Positions 11,306 through 24,400 of a stretch of 64,000 nt of DNA are shown piece after piece. The translations under genes and the position numbers were made by a program. Each line of letters starts with the position of its first letter. Position 1 is the first letter of the stretch. The stretch is from Daphnia carinata (lineage: Eukaryota > Arthropoda > Branchiopoda > Diplostraca > Daphniidae), in the NCBI RefSeq assembly GCF_022539665.2, contig NC_081331.1, positions 6,234,501-6,298,500 of the forward strand, in the 5' to 3' direction. The notes beneath the pieces were generated by a model. It saw nothing but the letters and a program-made list of their open reading frames with translations, made no database searches and was not told the origin of the DNA.

Positions 11306-12631
11306 ATGGCTGCTCGTTTTCTAGAAGATTACCTGTCTCGGAATCCTTGGCGAAACCCGCAAACAGATCATTCTGTCCAATTATTACGACCGAGGTGAGC
11401 GCGTGACTCATCTGGTCAACAAGAGTTGATCTTTTACGGGGAGGATTTTTCTAGGTAAATAACTTCATTTGCCCACGAAAGAGATGATCATCTCATTTGT
11501 GCCAGTCGACCATTTTGGGCGTCTTCCCAAACGGAGAGAGGAAGGGGAAACCATAAATAGTAAGTGACAACGCCGGACAAAAGGCGGGAAAACATCTACC
11601 GACATCTTGCAGAAAACAACAGAGTAATTCGATTTCGTATCTTCCCCAGTCGTATTGTACGTGTCCTTGTCTTTTTAATCAACTGGACGTGTAAAATGCC
11701 TAAATTGCTTTTCAGCTATTCGCCAAACTATTTTTCCATAGAAGACATTGTTCTCCAGGATGTCAGAGTATCGTGCAAGTTTGAAGTCTCTGTTCCCAAG
11801 TTGGGTAAAAACAAATATTTAAACTAACCCTTATTTAAACAGAACTTGTTAAACTGGATAGCCAATTCCACTCAACAAATTGAAATTTTCTCTCCCTAAA
11901 TGAATGCAGGCATGCTAGACCAGTCAGCTGATGACCAAGACCTCAAACAAGGCAGTAAAGTTGAATTGCCTTTTTGGATGGTACCAACTCTTCATGCCAA
12001 AAAAGTCATCACATTTGAAATTCCTAGACACTACAAAGTCAACTATAGGTAAATAAGTGTTTTTCAACTTTATTTTGTCATAAAATAATGTTTTCCTTGC
12101 TTGCTTCAGACAGATCCTTCAAGCTGATAGCATAGTTGTTGATCTCCACAAGTGGGGTCCCTATTTCTATGATCTAGGCCAGCATGTGGCTAACCTGGAA
12201 TTGAAGGATTCCATCGACATCAAGAAAAGCCTTGTTCAGGTTGATTTATTTTCACATAGTTCTCTGTCTTATAACTTTTACTGATTTAGAATATTTGCTG
12301 GTGCCAATCAGACACTTCTTAACCGACTAAGGCACATTATGGACATGTCCCAGCATTCCACGCACCATGAGACAGTACATCTTATTGCCAACTTGGATGA
12401 ATTAGAGAGGAAATTGTTTGCAGTGGGCCAGTTAAGCTACAGAAGCTACAAGGTGTGCTTTGTAAATGACATAGAAGGAGCCACTTCATGTAAATTTTAT
12501 TTATTTGTAAATTTTTTTTTCTATTTTATTTTTTTTTTAAGGAATGGGTTCGAAGAGAATCTAGCAAGATCAACACAGCTGCTCTTGTTGCCAGTCACAG
12601 AAAAAGGAAATTTGCTGAAGTTACAATTTAG
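11306..12631 (+). CDS. GINS3: GINS complex subunit 3 (Psf3)
   Basis: Subunit of the GINS tetramer, which joins Cdc45 and Mcm2-7 to form the replicative CMG helicase in the nucleus. Exons read as 11306-11394, 11716-11804, 11910-12048, 12110-12239, 12312-12452 and 12542-12631 (TAG); 225 residues against 216 in human. Diagnostic segments are NYFSIEDIVLQDVRV, QGSKVELPFWMV, ADSIVVDLHKWGPYFYDLG, LNRLRHIMDMSQ, ANLDELERKLFAVGQ and the basic tail SHRKRKFAEV. The start is uncertain: the first exon (MAARFLEDYLSRNPW) has no clear counterpart in vertebrate Psf3, and an in-frame ATG at 11696, inside the first intron just before its acceptor, would also give a family-like N-terminus. Tail to tail with HNF4. 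Confidence 0.9.
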
Positions 12632-12975
12632 AAACAATTACCAGTTTGTCAGATGTATTTTGGCCCCTATCTAATCAACAATTATATTGAGCAACTATGA
12701 AGGTCGGCACAGTCAATCGAAAGCAATGAACTCGTTAAAGGTAGAAAAAAGGACACATTGGAAAAGAATCCCTGGTGGTAGCAAAAAATGGATATGTTGA
12801 GTCCCTGTTAAAATAACTGCTACTCATCCTTTGAAAGTATTTTGCCGCGCAAATGTCAATTGAATAGATTATCTCTTAAACTTTTAATTTAACAAACAAA
12901 ACCCTTTTTTTTTCCTTTTTTTTTTTTTTTTCCTTCTTTTCTTTTCTTGTAAAGTTGGGGACCAGTAGAAACCCA

Positions 12976-15900
12976 CTATGTATAAGCATTGTCGATCCCG
13001 TCTGTCACCTCTTGCTTGAAAGGCTGGTGGTGGTGACTTGACAAACTTAAGGTAAACGTATCCTCTTCCGAATCAGGGGACATAGTCATCGATGGCCCTC
13101 GATCCAACAACATTGCTTGGTGTCCTAATCCATTTTGACCATTAAGAAGAGGAAGCGTAGTGAGGGACGGCCCACCTGAGTGTGTCGGAGAGGAATCAGC
13201 AGATAAAGGAGCCATCGCTGTCAACGCAGTCGGTATTGCTACTGGCGGATTGTATCCGGATGGAGGTCCAGAACTATTTGCGTTATTGACCGACTCGAGT
13301 GAGGCTCCTGTATACGCAACGTTGTTGTTAGTTGACGAACGTTTGGGTCAATTACGTCATTTCGGGAAAATAACAAAGGTACGTACCTCCTAAAAGCATT
13401 TCTTGCAGCAAAGAATCTATGCGCGTTACTCCAAAGTATCTGGCCTGTTGAATTTGTTCAATCATTTGCCAAGCAACTGACTGAAGTGGTGGCAATGCTA
13501 ACAGCAACTCGCCGAATCGTCCTCGACTTGCATACTGGCGATCAGCCACGTAATCTTCCAGCAACTGCTGTATCTGGTAGCGAATGGCTTTGACCCTGAC
13601 CGGCTCTCCCAGACCTTTTGCATCTGATGCCACCACAAAAGGCTCACGTCAGATGTTGAGATTGGCCAAACATTAACAACCAACGTTTTTATTACTAGGA
13701 TCGAAGAAGACGATGGCTTTTAGGCAGGTGTACTCTGTGTCGTCCATCTGTATGTCCCGTAGAGGTTTGACAATTTCATCCATGATGCGGATGCCAATAT
13801 GGTAAATTTCAACTTCTGCTTTGAGAAAAAGAAATTCTTCTTTTAAAGTAAACACTTTGTAGATACATGTAAAGAGAAATTTACCTCCGTGTCCAGCTGT
13901 TTGCCTTGGCATGATCGAATCATTGCCCAACAAGAGAATATCTCGTAAATGCATAGATCTCCGAGCAACACCGAGCACTAGATTTTCTGCTGCGTGGGCT
14001 CTTAGCAACGCCACCTAAAGAAAGCGTAAGTGATTTAGCCATTACGGTTCAATGAAATGATCTGTTTATCTCACCTGATCGTCAAGCGGCAACTCACTGA
14101 AAACAGGGATGTACTTTGCCCATTCAACCAAGAAGAGTAACTGCTGCTTCATCGATTCACAGACATCGTTGATGGTTGCCATCCTTTTGCTGTTCAAATC
14201 GTAATCGTTGACGGCTGAGAGCTGATTTAAATACAAATTTTCACACTAGAAAGGAAAGAGTCGATCGGGAGGGACGAGGAAAAAATCGCAGCGCAAAATG
14301 CACAGATTTTTTTTTTGTTTTTATTTTTTCCATTTGGCAAGAGGTAGCGTGAAAGTGAAAGAGAGAGAAAAATAGAAAAAGGCGAAAACGGGAAGGGAAA
14401 AAAATGAGCAAACGTTAGCCGACTGTTAGTGAAATAATAAGGTTGCTGTAGGTAAATTTGGAAAGGAAATGCAGATTAAAAAAAAAACCGTAAGCAAATT
14501 GAAGCGATTCCAAACAAACGTTTAGAATTTGTCATTTTAGGTTTTCCTTTTGGTTAAGGACATTAAAAAAAAATTAATTTTGTTTACCTGTCGGCTCATG
14601 GTTTCAGCATTAATCAACACATTGATTGTCAACCCGTTGGCAGAAATGGGCTCTTCATAGCTCGGCCGACGACTGCTAATTCGATCTCTTTCGTTTTGTA
14701 CGGCTGTTCAATAGACCAACAAAAATTGAACTTTAAAAATTCATACAAATAGTATCACTAATTGAATTTACCTTCTTTCTTCATGCCAGCTTTGAAGCAT
14801 TTTCCCAACCGGCAATAACGGCATTGATTTCGCTTATCCTTGTCTACCACACAGTGCCGATTGAACCTAAAACGAAACACGACTCAGGTAAAACTTGAAA
14901 TCTCAATTTCTAATCATCCATCCATTTCCTATTTTTTTTTTCACAAACCGGCAGGTGTAAACGTGATTTTTGCGAACCGACCGGCGGAAGAAACCTTTGC
15001 ATCCATCGCAAGAAGCGGCTCCGTAATGTTTACCGGTGGCTCTGTCTCCGCAGATGGCGCACCAGGTGGCGACGGCCGCCGCGTTGCTGAGGCCGGTCGC
15101 GTTGCCGTTGCCGTTGCTACCGGTTGGCGAACTGGAGCCGGCGCTGTTGATGCTGGACGCTGGCGCCGGAATGAGGGAGCCGGATGCCGTCACCGACAAC
15201 TGTAGCGAGCTGGCATCCGTCACTGGAAACATGACACCATCACAGTCGATCAGGTTATCAATTCTACTATTCACTTACACGTGTGTGTGTGTGTGTGTAA
15301 TAATTGTATACTTCTACTCTTATACAAGGCTCCTTGTTTTGTGCGATCCCGTCACGACACAATAGCGCGTACAATCGTTCATGATTGGGAATACAAATTG
15401 CCAATGAAAGGGAGATGGAATAATGCAGACTGAGAAGAATTCCACCGTCAATGCAGTAGGCAACAAACACCAAACGTGCGGTAGCATGCTTGACGAAACC
15501 AACAACGAGATGGCCGAATGCCATTATCTCTCGCCTTATATCTCTCTCTCCAGCTCGCTTGTTTTCTAAACACACACACACACACACAGCGCACACACGA
15601 CCAACATACATAAATGGGCCATTGCCTGTTTTGCCTCGGTATGGAGTCTGTTTTCTTTTATATTTTGTACCTTACTGGTATTTCCTCTCTCGTTTGCAGC
15701 ATGCTCGGTTGCACATTATTCCGAAACCACTTGCAAACAATTCAGTGTTGCCATGGCAACAGTACAACAAACAATAACAAAGGACGCAAAGATGTCTAAA
15801 CGTTAAACACCCTCCGCCAAAAATAAAAAATAGAAATAAAAAGAAAGACTTATTTGGGAATTTGAAAAAAAGAATTGTCCATCCAACTGCTGCAGTGTTG

Positions 15901-16889
15901 GATAGCCAAAACGCCCGGACGCGCTAACTGTTTGGCGTCCGGCTTATCGCATGCAAGTATTTCTTTGCTGGCCTCCCCTCCCCCCCCCCCTCTCCGCCTT
16001 CTTCATTTCTTCACCACCCATTCAACGTCTCTCTTATTTTTCCTCCCAACGCCGGGGAGTCTTATCGCTACTGACACATAGTGGCCTCGTCGCAATATAA
16101 AACTATAGGAAAGAAAAGTACCGTGAGCAACAGAAAAAAAACAAAAATCCCAATGGGATAAATTTCGACATACTCACGCACTGACATGTACACAGTGCCA
16201 GTGTCGCAATCGTTCGGACATCCATCAGCTAAACTTTGTTTTCTTGTTTCCATTTCGAATGTATATATTTTTCTTTCATTTGCGTGATAAGGAAAATCAT
16301 CCTTATATATGATGACTGGCTATCAGTGAAAAGATGACCAAGCAAAGCGTCGGCCATCGTCCCACTATCTACGACTGTGGGAGACAGTTTTCGAATCAAC
16401 ACATTTTTTTTTTCAAACTGATAATTTACCAACTTGGACCACTGTGGAAAAACAAAAAGTTGGCTGGAAAACAGCAGATAAAACAGAGAAACGGATGCAT
16501 TATTAAAAGGCCTACTGCATCCTCATCTTTGTGATAAAGCAATAACTTTAAAAAAAAATTTCCCAAGTACGTGCAACTCATTGTCATGTCTGCTGAATGT
16601 GAAGAATTAAAAAAAAAAAAAAAGAGCTTTTAATGTCTATAAATGTACCTGATTGTTGCGGGCTGTTGTTCATGGTAATTAAAGCGGCATTGCTGTTGCC
16701 ACCTCCGAGAACGGCTGCATTTTGCACAATCACCGACGCACCGGGATGGCTATAGTGCTGCTGCTGTTGAACGCCGGCCACAATCGAATGTACATTGCGG
16801 ATGCTGTAATGTTGCTGCTGCTGCTGTTGAACCTGGACGTGACCGGGTCCGGTGGCACGGGGTGTTTCCTCCCGCGATGACTCCATCAT
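12976..16889 (-). CDS. HNF4: Nuclear receptor HNF4 (hepatocyte nuclear factor 4, NR2A)
   Basis: Ligand-binding transcription factor binding DR1 elements as a homodimer; in arthropods linked to lipid and nutrient metabolism. Exons on the minus strand, 5' to 3': 16889-16649, 15222-14949, 14866-14772, 14703-14588, 14245-14075, 14014-13885, 13818-13696, 13623-13387, 13307-12976 (TAG). All phases join; 572 residues. The N-terminus is Gln-rich. The DNA-binding domain starts near residue 135 with [16 protein letters not shown]-box CDGCKG, and second finger [15 protein letters not shown]. The ligand-binding domain includes [55 protein letters not shown] and the AF-2 helix [10 protein letters not shown]. 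The F domain is Ser/Pro-rich. The FFDPNAKGL form is the arthropod version. The first coding exon is well separated from the rest by a 1.4 kb intron. Confidence 0.95.
15223..16648 (-). other. HNF4 intron 1, no gene seen
   Basis: A 1.4 kb intron between the Gln-rich first coding exon and the first zinc-finger exon. It contains GT (15281-15298) and CA (15571-15588) dinucleotide repeats and pyrimidine tracts. An ATG at 15231 lies in frame with exon 2 just upstream of its acceptor, so a transcript starting in this intron could encode a shorter N-terminus. Confidence 0.6.
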
Positions 16890-17310
16890 CGGCTTGAACG
16901 TTGAACGTTGGAACGGGCTCGCTAATAAAAACCATTAAATAATACGGTCGTCGGCGTCGTCGTCGTTGATTCAAAAAAAAAAACTTTGATCTTTGAACAC
17001 ACGCGCTATTCAAAACGTTTCAAAATTCCGTTTTGTTTTTCCTGTTTGTTTGTTTTGTTTCCCTTTCGAGTTGGATTGATTTTTGTTGTTGAAGTATTGG
17101 GCCGGCAAGATCATCACTCATCGGTCACTCTTGTTTTTTTTTATTTTTTTTTTATTATTTGTAATAGGAAAAAACTACACAACTCCAAACTACAAACTAC
17201 TAGTCGCACATTGCACTTTGCCTTGCGCGTCGCACGATGTTCGCCCCCGTTGCGTTCCAGTAAGAGCAACACAGCGACTAAAGGGTCAACTTCCAGTCCG
17301 GTTGGCCGGT

Positions 17311-17323
17311 GACTATATAAACG
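17311..17323 (-). promoter_or_regulatory. Candidate TATA element for HNF4
   Basis: A TATATAAA-type sequence (TATATAG read on the minus strand) lies about 420 bases upstream of the HNF4 start codon, which would give a 5' UTR of roughly 400 bases. The element is nearly symmetric, so direction is not certain. Confidence 0.25.
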
Positions 17324-17528
17324 ACGGCCGCTTCCACTTGTGCCGTGTCTGTCTGTGCGTATACTACCGCCGTGAGCGCACCATTTGGCGGAATGCTGGA
17401 CACTATGGCTTTCAAAAAACGATGCAGCCCATCAAATAAGTTTGCCGCGCGTCAGTAGCCCGACTGGCCAACACCACGAATCACATCACTTTTCAAAGTC
17501 TTGCAGCCTCGCTTTCCGTTCCTTGCTT

Positions 17529-17587
17529 CACACACACACACACACACACGCACGTATCCACACACGCACAGACAGACACACACACAC
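17529..17587. repeat. CA-rich microsatellite
   Basis: Interrupted CA/CACG/CAGA repeat of about 59 bases upstream of HNF4. Shorter CA/TG repeats occur at 442-465, 4779-4795, 9961-9979, 15281-15298, 15571-15588 and 34434-34453. Confidence 0.85.
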
Positions 17588-19820
17588 TTAAGGCTACACA
17601 CGCTCACACACTCACTAGGAGCGCGCTCTCTGATAACGCGCTGGCCACTTCCCCTTCAATCCCAAACTACTGGACGTGTCAAATGGCCGTCTAATGTGAT
17701 CATCTTACTCTCTCTCTATTCGCCTTTTTCATTTCTTCTTCATAGCCACGTAATCTCTACGAGCGGATTATCACTGTAGAGGAGGATGAATCGATTAAAT
17801 AGACGATACGATATGCATTTGATTATAGGATTGCTTCTTTCTCCCCCCCCCCCCCCTCCTATTCGGCTTTTTATGTCTACGATCTAATTTTTTTTTTTGC
17901 GGACATTGTTGGACATCTTAAAAAAAAAATGTGTTTTTCATTTGAAAGAAAAAAAGGGAACTGATGAGATTGGGTCGTTTTCAATGTCTGCCAACGTGGG
18001 CGTGTTTATTCCCCTTAACGGGCCACTGACTAAGTGGGTCCACTCCACAGCCCACTAGTTCCAGTGCAACTGTCCATGTATTTATCGCTCGAAAAAGTGA
18101 GTTCTTATTGTTTTTTTGCCGGTTGAGAATCTGACGCTCTTTTTTTTTAGTTCTCATTGTCTTGGCTCTTTTCCGACTATTTTTGTTGTTGTTCTTTTCG
18201 CATTTTTATTTGCTGAAGAGGCCGGCAAGTCGGTGCGCGAAGGTCACGCAACTCGCGATATCAGATGCGCTGTGCCCGACCCGCTCGGCAACACCCGACT
18301 CCGAAGTGGCGGTCCCGGTTGCAATGGAATCGATAGTAGAAAAACGAAATGTTCGAATCAAGTGTTTATATCGATACGCTAGCCCAACACGGCTTGCCCA
18401 GCTGACAACTGCGTGACTTGTAATCACGAAGCCAAAAGGAAGAAATGGGCAAGAACTTTCGGCGGGGTTATCGCTGTGTCCTTAAGTTTCTTGAAAGGAA
18501 ACTTTAAATACGAACGTACTCTTTCAACCGAGTTTTCAATTACCTGATGCCATGCTCGAAATTGAAAGTGAGACGACAATATGTTTGAAATTGTTTTGTA
18601 TTTTTCTGTGTGTGTGTGAATTGCCGTTTTGTAGATTTTTTTTTATCAACAACGTTTCCGAGAAGTAATTGAATTGACTCTGCTTGTAGTACACTGACAA
18701 GGCTGATGACGACATAGCGGGTTCATGTTTTTTTCGAAATTACGATCGTTGATGCGCTAAACGAACTGCTGAAATTTCGTAAGACTGTGCGATGATCCGT
18801 GGGATTTCATGAGAATTATACGATAAAAACGCTAGATTTTATTGCAAAATTCGTTCGGTTGATCTGGCAGCTATTACGTAAGACTGATAAAAAAAAGTCA
18901 CTTGTTGACACATACAGACACAACAAAGCTCATAGCTTTATTTTGTTCCCGTCTACTAAAACAGAAATATCCCCGCCTATGAAGTGAAGACGTTTGACGT
19001 TCGCTTACATCATTTCCCTACGTGCGTTGTGTTGATTCTAAATGCCGTTATCACTGTGCATCTATCTATACTAATCCTAGCTTGTTAAATATTTAATTTC
19101 TTTCATTTGATAGACGTGATACAGCAAAAAAAAAAAAACATCAGGTGCGCCTAACCTTTCCTCAATTCTCGATGATTGCGCACTTGTCTGACAATCAAAA
19201 CAAAAACAAATCGATTGCAATTCGAAACGATTACTAACTGTGAAATCCCAATACTTTTGTAAGGTAACACGACCTTTCTCTGTCCTCCGGGGGCAATATT
19301 ACATCTAAAGAAAAAAAACAAACAAACAAAAAAACAATGAAATTACAAGGCAACGCCTCATTGAAATGAATTCCCCAACTAGTAGGATTGACGATGTGGG
19401 AATTTATGTCTCTCTTCCCTTTCCCGTTATCCATTGGCAAACGCAGTCTCGGTGATAATATCCTTTAAGATGTCTCTGCCTTCAAGGATTATTACCATAA
19501 GGGGTGTGTCGGGTCGGGTAGGCAATGTAAACGGGACAAACTGTAGGAGCTTATGACATACATAAGAAAAGCCAAACGTAGTTTTTTTTTTACCTTTTTA
19601 TCGCAGTGAAAGCGAGTCCTTGAGAAAAGAGCTGAGATTCTATTAGGCACCCTTTTTTTTTTGCTAGAAACGAATCTCCTCCCTCTTTTCTAATACAAAC
19701 CTATTCACTTGCAGTTGGTTCGCAGCGTAGGCAACTCGACGTTTTCGGCAATCCAAAACAGCTCAGCAACACGCATCTCATTTTTGAATTTTTCCGGTTA
19801 GTGACATGTCAACAAGAGAT

Positions 19821-19829
19821 ATTTATAAA
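19821..19829 (+). promoter_or_regulatory. Candidate TATA box of the sulfotransferase gene
   Basis: TTTATAAAT lies about 105 bases upstream of the ATG at 19932, with an initiator-like TCAACT near 19855. The spacing is right for a TATA-driven promoter with a short leader. A pyrimidine tract and CAG just before the ATG could instead be a splice acceptor for a 5' UTR exon. Confidence 0.35.
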
Positions 19830-19931
19830 TCAACTGATTTTGTTTTGTGTATCCTCAACTTAAAACTGAAATGATAATCAGTTTTTTTTTTTTTTCAAAG
19901 AAAAAAATTTATCTTGCAGTGTCGTCGAAGC

Positions 19932-21416
19932 ATGGCTGCCGATAAGAAACGTTTGAACGTCGAGTTTAAATCGATTCCAGAGTCGCTTGAAGAGCCGTTC
20001 TTAAAAGAGTTTCCGGAGTACGTGGAGGGCCTTGCCCGCGGTGATCCAGGTGGTTTTGTACTGACGCCGCATTACGGAGAGAATGCCGAAGAGCTCTACA
20101 ATTTCCACGTTCGGCCAGATGACATTTGGATTCTTAGCTTCCCTAAAAGTGGTGAGTTAACCTATTCGATTTTGTACTGAGAAAATGGAGGCAGCAAAAC
20201 GACTATGTGTGTTTCGAATAATCGTTTTAAAAATGGATCCCGTTTCGGAATGACGCAGGAACGACGTGGACTCAAGAGCTGGTTTGGTTAGTTGCGAATG
20301 ATTGCGATTTCGAAGGAGCCAAAAGGGATTTGAACGATCGATCGCCGTTTCTCGAGTAAAGGCACACAAAAATGCTTGACATATAATTCAGTTGAATAGA
20401 AACAATGATTTTTTTTTTTTTTAGATTCCCGTACTTGATCCCGAGGAAAGGAACCCCTTCCTACGGACACTTGCCATCGGTTGAAAAGCAAATGCAATTG
20501 AGGGAGAAACTGGAATCGCCCCGTTTGATCAAAACTCATTTGCCATTGGATTTACTTCCACCGCAATTAACGGATACCTGCAAAGTTCGTTTCACATTTC
20601 GTCCTGGAATCAAAGAGTGGCAATAAAATAATATATTTTTTTTCCCAGGTTGTTTACGTTGCAAGGAATCCTAAGGACGTCATAGTGTCATATTATTACC
20701 ATCATAGACTGATCAAATTCCACTATTTCGATGGGGACCTAGAAAGTTTTGCACACCGGTTTATAAAAGACCAAGGTAATTTCCTATTGGAAAGTTTTGC
20801 ACTTTCCTTTTTGTTTTGTTTTGTGAAAAATTATATACTTTCACATTTTAAAATTGTTATTGAGGATAGTCTGGTACGCTCCCTATTTTGGACAAGTTTT
20901 GGCTGCATGGGAGAAAGCGAAGAACAATCCAAATGTTCTCTTTCTTTTCTACGAAGATATGAAAAAGGTCAGTACTTTTAAGTGTATTTAAATAATTGTA
21001 GACGCGTGATAAATAATTAATCAATCGGCGATTGCAATCCTCCAGGATTTAGCGGGACAAATAAAAAAGGTGGCCCAGTTTCTGGGCAAATCTTTGACGG
21101 ACGAACAGCTGGAGAAACTCGTTCGCCATTTGACATTTGAAAATCTGTCCAAGAACTCTGCCGTGAACAAGGAGGACGGCAAAAAGCATGGAGTTTTTAA
21201 CGCTGATGGCAATTTTATGCGCAAAGGTAAAAGCGACCCATTGCACAATCCAGCAATCCTTTTATCTAACATCCCAAAAAAAAATTATATTTAAACAAAA
21301 AAGGGGAAACTGGAGATTGGCAAAGATATTTCAGTCCCGAAATGTGCCGCCAGATTGACGAGTGGACCGAATTAAATCTTCGTGGGAGTGACATCACCTT
21401 CGTCGATAAGATTTGA
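19932..21416 (+). CDS. Cytosolic sulfotransferase (SULT family)
   Basis: Transfers sulfate from PAPS to hydroxyl or amino groups of small molecules (steroids, amines, phenols, xenobiotics). Exons: 19932-20151, 20259-20355, 20425-20584, 20649-20775, 20870-20967, 21046-21226, 21304-21416 (TGA); 331 residues with all phases joining. Family motifs are complete: the PAPS 5'-phosphosulfate loop FPKSGTTW at residues 70-77, catalytic His in RLIKTHLPLDLLP, the 3'-phosphate motif VVYVARNPKDVIVSYYYH, NVLFLFYEDMKKD, and the C-terminal RKGETGDWQ motif. There is no signal peptide or membrane anchor, so it is of the cytosolic type. It is slightly longer than vertebrate SULT1 enzymes (about 295 residues), as is common for arthropod members. 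Substrate cannot be told from sequence. Confidence 0.95.
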
Positions 21417-24400
21417 ACGCGAACTGGACTCGGCAATGACATTATTGTGCTGTGATAACGCGATCCTTTATTGCTTCATTTTTACCAATCGATTGCTGAA
21501 CTGTATAGCCATATCGTTGATGAAATACAATATCACTACAAGGCAGTGATTTCAATTTCTTTTCCATAACGACCAGTAGGTCAAGTACATCGCGCAAAAA
21601 GTCCTTGGCCTGCTACCGTATCCTATCAAATACTACATGGTCCAGCAAACATTCCAGATCGATGGCAGAGCCTAAGAAACTGAAGAAGTAAATGAGGACA
21701 AAAGTCATCGTATTTTTTTTTTTTTTTTTTGGAATTACATTAAAACTTTGTTGTTTCGCCATGTACAGAATACACCAACATAATGTTGTTCAGTTCGAAA
21801 CCAAAAAATCATATATAAAGATGAATAACCAACCGAAAGATATATATTGAAGAGATTTTTTTTTTCTTTTTATAGGGCGATTTTTTTTTCTTTCTCTTTT
21901 TGAAAACGCAAACAGAAGGTGAGGCAGAAGAAAAAGGAGAAAACCGAAAACAAAAAGATCAAATGGAGAAAGTGAAGAATTGACGAGCAAAATTGAAAAG
22001 GGCGGATGATCTCAATTGTTACGCAAGCGATATACATTTTGTTTTTGTGTGATGAAGTTGTTTGCAATTTATATCTATATCGAATTGAGAAGGAGCCAGA
22101 GAGAGAGAGAGCGGGCCAATTTTGCGCGAGTTTTCTGCCATTTCGTGTTGTCTGGTCGAAAATAAATGACCAACTGCAATTATAACGAGGGCAAAAAATT
22201 AAAAAAAGAACGAAAGATATCCATAAAAAATGAATTTAACTTGTTGTTGTTGGATAGTTGGGCGGGGGACAAAAATAGGCAAGGATGAATTAACGAATAC
22301 GAAAAATGAGAACGAGACATGTATAGCCTATGTAACGCAACAGAGAACGGTTAGAAATATTAGTCCCGAACAAACATTTGGGTTTTTTTTTCTTTCAGTT
22401 TTTGTTGTTTTGCCTTTATAGTATGGTCGATTATAAGAGAAATCATCGCGGACGTTGGCTATCTAAGATGTCGATTCGTCCAGCAATGAAAATAATCCTA
22501 AATGAAAAGGAAATCATAAGACAAAAAAGCGCACCTAAAATTCGACACTAGAAATCATCATCACGCACGCGAATTCGGGACAACAACAACAAAAAATTTT
22601 AATTTTTAAATCGTTATCCTATCAGGAGAAAGGTTGGGTATATACGGAAGAAAACGAAGAGTTGTGTGTATAGTTTCAAAGCCTAACCGATTTTTTTTTT
22701 AATAACGTGTAAATGGTTTCTCATTTTAACTCCTCAATTTTTTAAATATATTCTCTCACAATCGGTTAGGTGATTTCAGTGTGGGACTTGGTATAGAAAT
22801 AAACCCCCCCCCTTGCCCTTTCTTTCCCCCATCAAAAGAAATTCAATTTAAAAGTTGTTCAGCGACTAAACGAGTTTGATTTTGATTTGATTAGAATCAA
22901 TCTCCAAGTCGCAACTGATAGCGTGGAATATGGTGATTACATTACAACAAATACATTTAAATGAAAAACAAAAATCAAATGAGGACAGATAATAATAAAA
23001 TCAAAAATAGACGGATACGTAATGGGCCAATGAGGAGGGCATGTCTCGGAGATTGGGAAAGGACGTGATGTATGACGACGTTAAGAAATGTCACAATGGT
23101 CAATGATTTTTTTTTTTTTTTTTTTTGCTTTTCTTTTACTACGGCAGACAAATCATGTTTCTATATGTGGTTATGTTTAATAGCTCCATTTCAATCCGAC
23201 GCTTAATAATTCCTAGCGGGTTTTTTACACAGTTATAAACGCACGAAAGCATCTACAAAAGTTATCAAAACCCAATTTTCCATTTTTAAAAAAAGAACAA
23301 AAAAAAATTGTGTGCTGAACCAATTGTTTTCCCTTTTTTCTTTCGTTCTATGCGCATAATAACTTTATATATAAATAGAGCCGAATTGAATATTCCCCCC
23401 TATATTGATTGAATTTTCATCAATACTTCCTAGTTGTGCGCTCTCTAGTCTTCTCAATGGTTTGTTGCGTTTGGAAATTGGTTAATTTTTGCCATGCGAT
23501 TGGCAATTGACTTTGGGAAAAATTAAAAAATTATGACTGGAAAGGGAGAGAGGGAACTGGAATCACCGCCAATGCGAAATATACATATAATTATGTATAC
23601 GGCAATCATTTTTTTTTTTGTTTCTTTTTAATTTCGTTTTTTTTTTAAGGTTTATGTGTTTTTCACCTCCCGTTTCAAATAATAAGCGCTATCAGAATAG
23701 CTACGTTGATCGGGTGGATTCAAACGTCCGTGGAAGGAGATGAAGAAAGAGAAGAACAATCATGTGGGGATCATAATTAGAGTATAATAACAAATACACA
23801 CACATACGCACGACGGTTGGGTATCGAAAGTGTCTTGTCTAATGCAAAGCTCTCATTATTTTTTTTTTTTAATTTTTGTTTTTTAGATAACCCCCAGAAG
23901 AAATGAAAAGATCCAATTTCTCAATTTCTTTTACATCAAAGTCTGTCCCAACAACCCACGCCAAAAAAACAAAACGAAAAAATCAAATGAAAATTTCCCC
24001 CCGTTTTACAAATAATTTTTTCCTTCTTCTTGAATCTAAACATATGATTGTATCGGATGGAAACGATGGAATCCACATATATAAAGAACAAATAGTTACG
24101 AGCGTGCTGGAGACCAGAAACAACCGAAATAGACCCAAACTTTTGAAAACAAAAACAAAATCTAATTCATTCGAGAAATAATTCACGCCCTCCAACAGAG
24201 TCAGCTTTTTTGTGTGTGTTTTTTAATCATGTGTTTGAAATGAGTTTTAAAAAAAATTTCATCCAATGGGAAGGAAGGGTCAAGGTACGTGTGTGTCTGT
24301 GCTGTTTTTTTTTTCACTTTGTGTAATCCTCTGTGTAAGAAGAGTTTGAACCTTTGCCAAATCTACTTGTCCGTTATGTTGTTTATTTGGGAGGGTTCTA

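Larger units (their letters stand above)
16890..19931. other. Intergenic region between HNF4 and the sulfotransferase (divergent promoters)
   Basis: Both flanking genes point away from this 3 kb region, so both promoters should lie here. It holds a long CA/CACACG repeat (about 17529-17587), poly-C and poly-T runs, and a GC-richer patch at 18205-18420 that is open in several frames but matches no protein I know. No gene is supported. Confidence 0.55.

Noticed and set aside
11640-11827. Plus-strand frame running across the GINS3 intron 1/exon 2 boundary as a separate gene
   Set aside because: Only the part after 11716 is conserved; it is exon 2 of GINS3 with intron read-through.
18206-18427. 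GC-richer patch upstream of HNF4, open in three frames
   Set aside because: No splice sites joining it in phase to HNF4 and no recognisable motif; may be promoter DNA.
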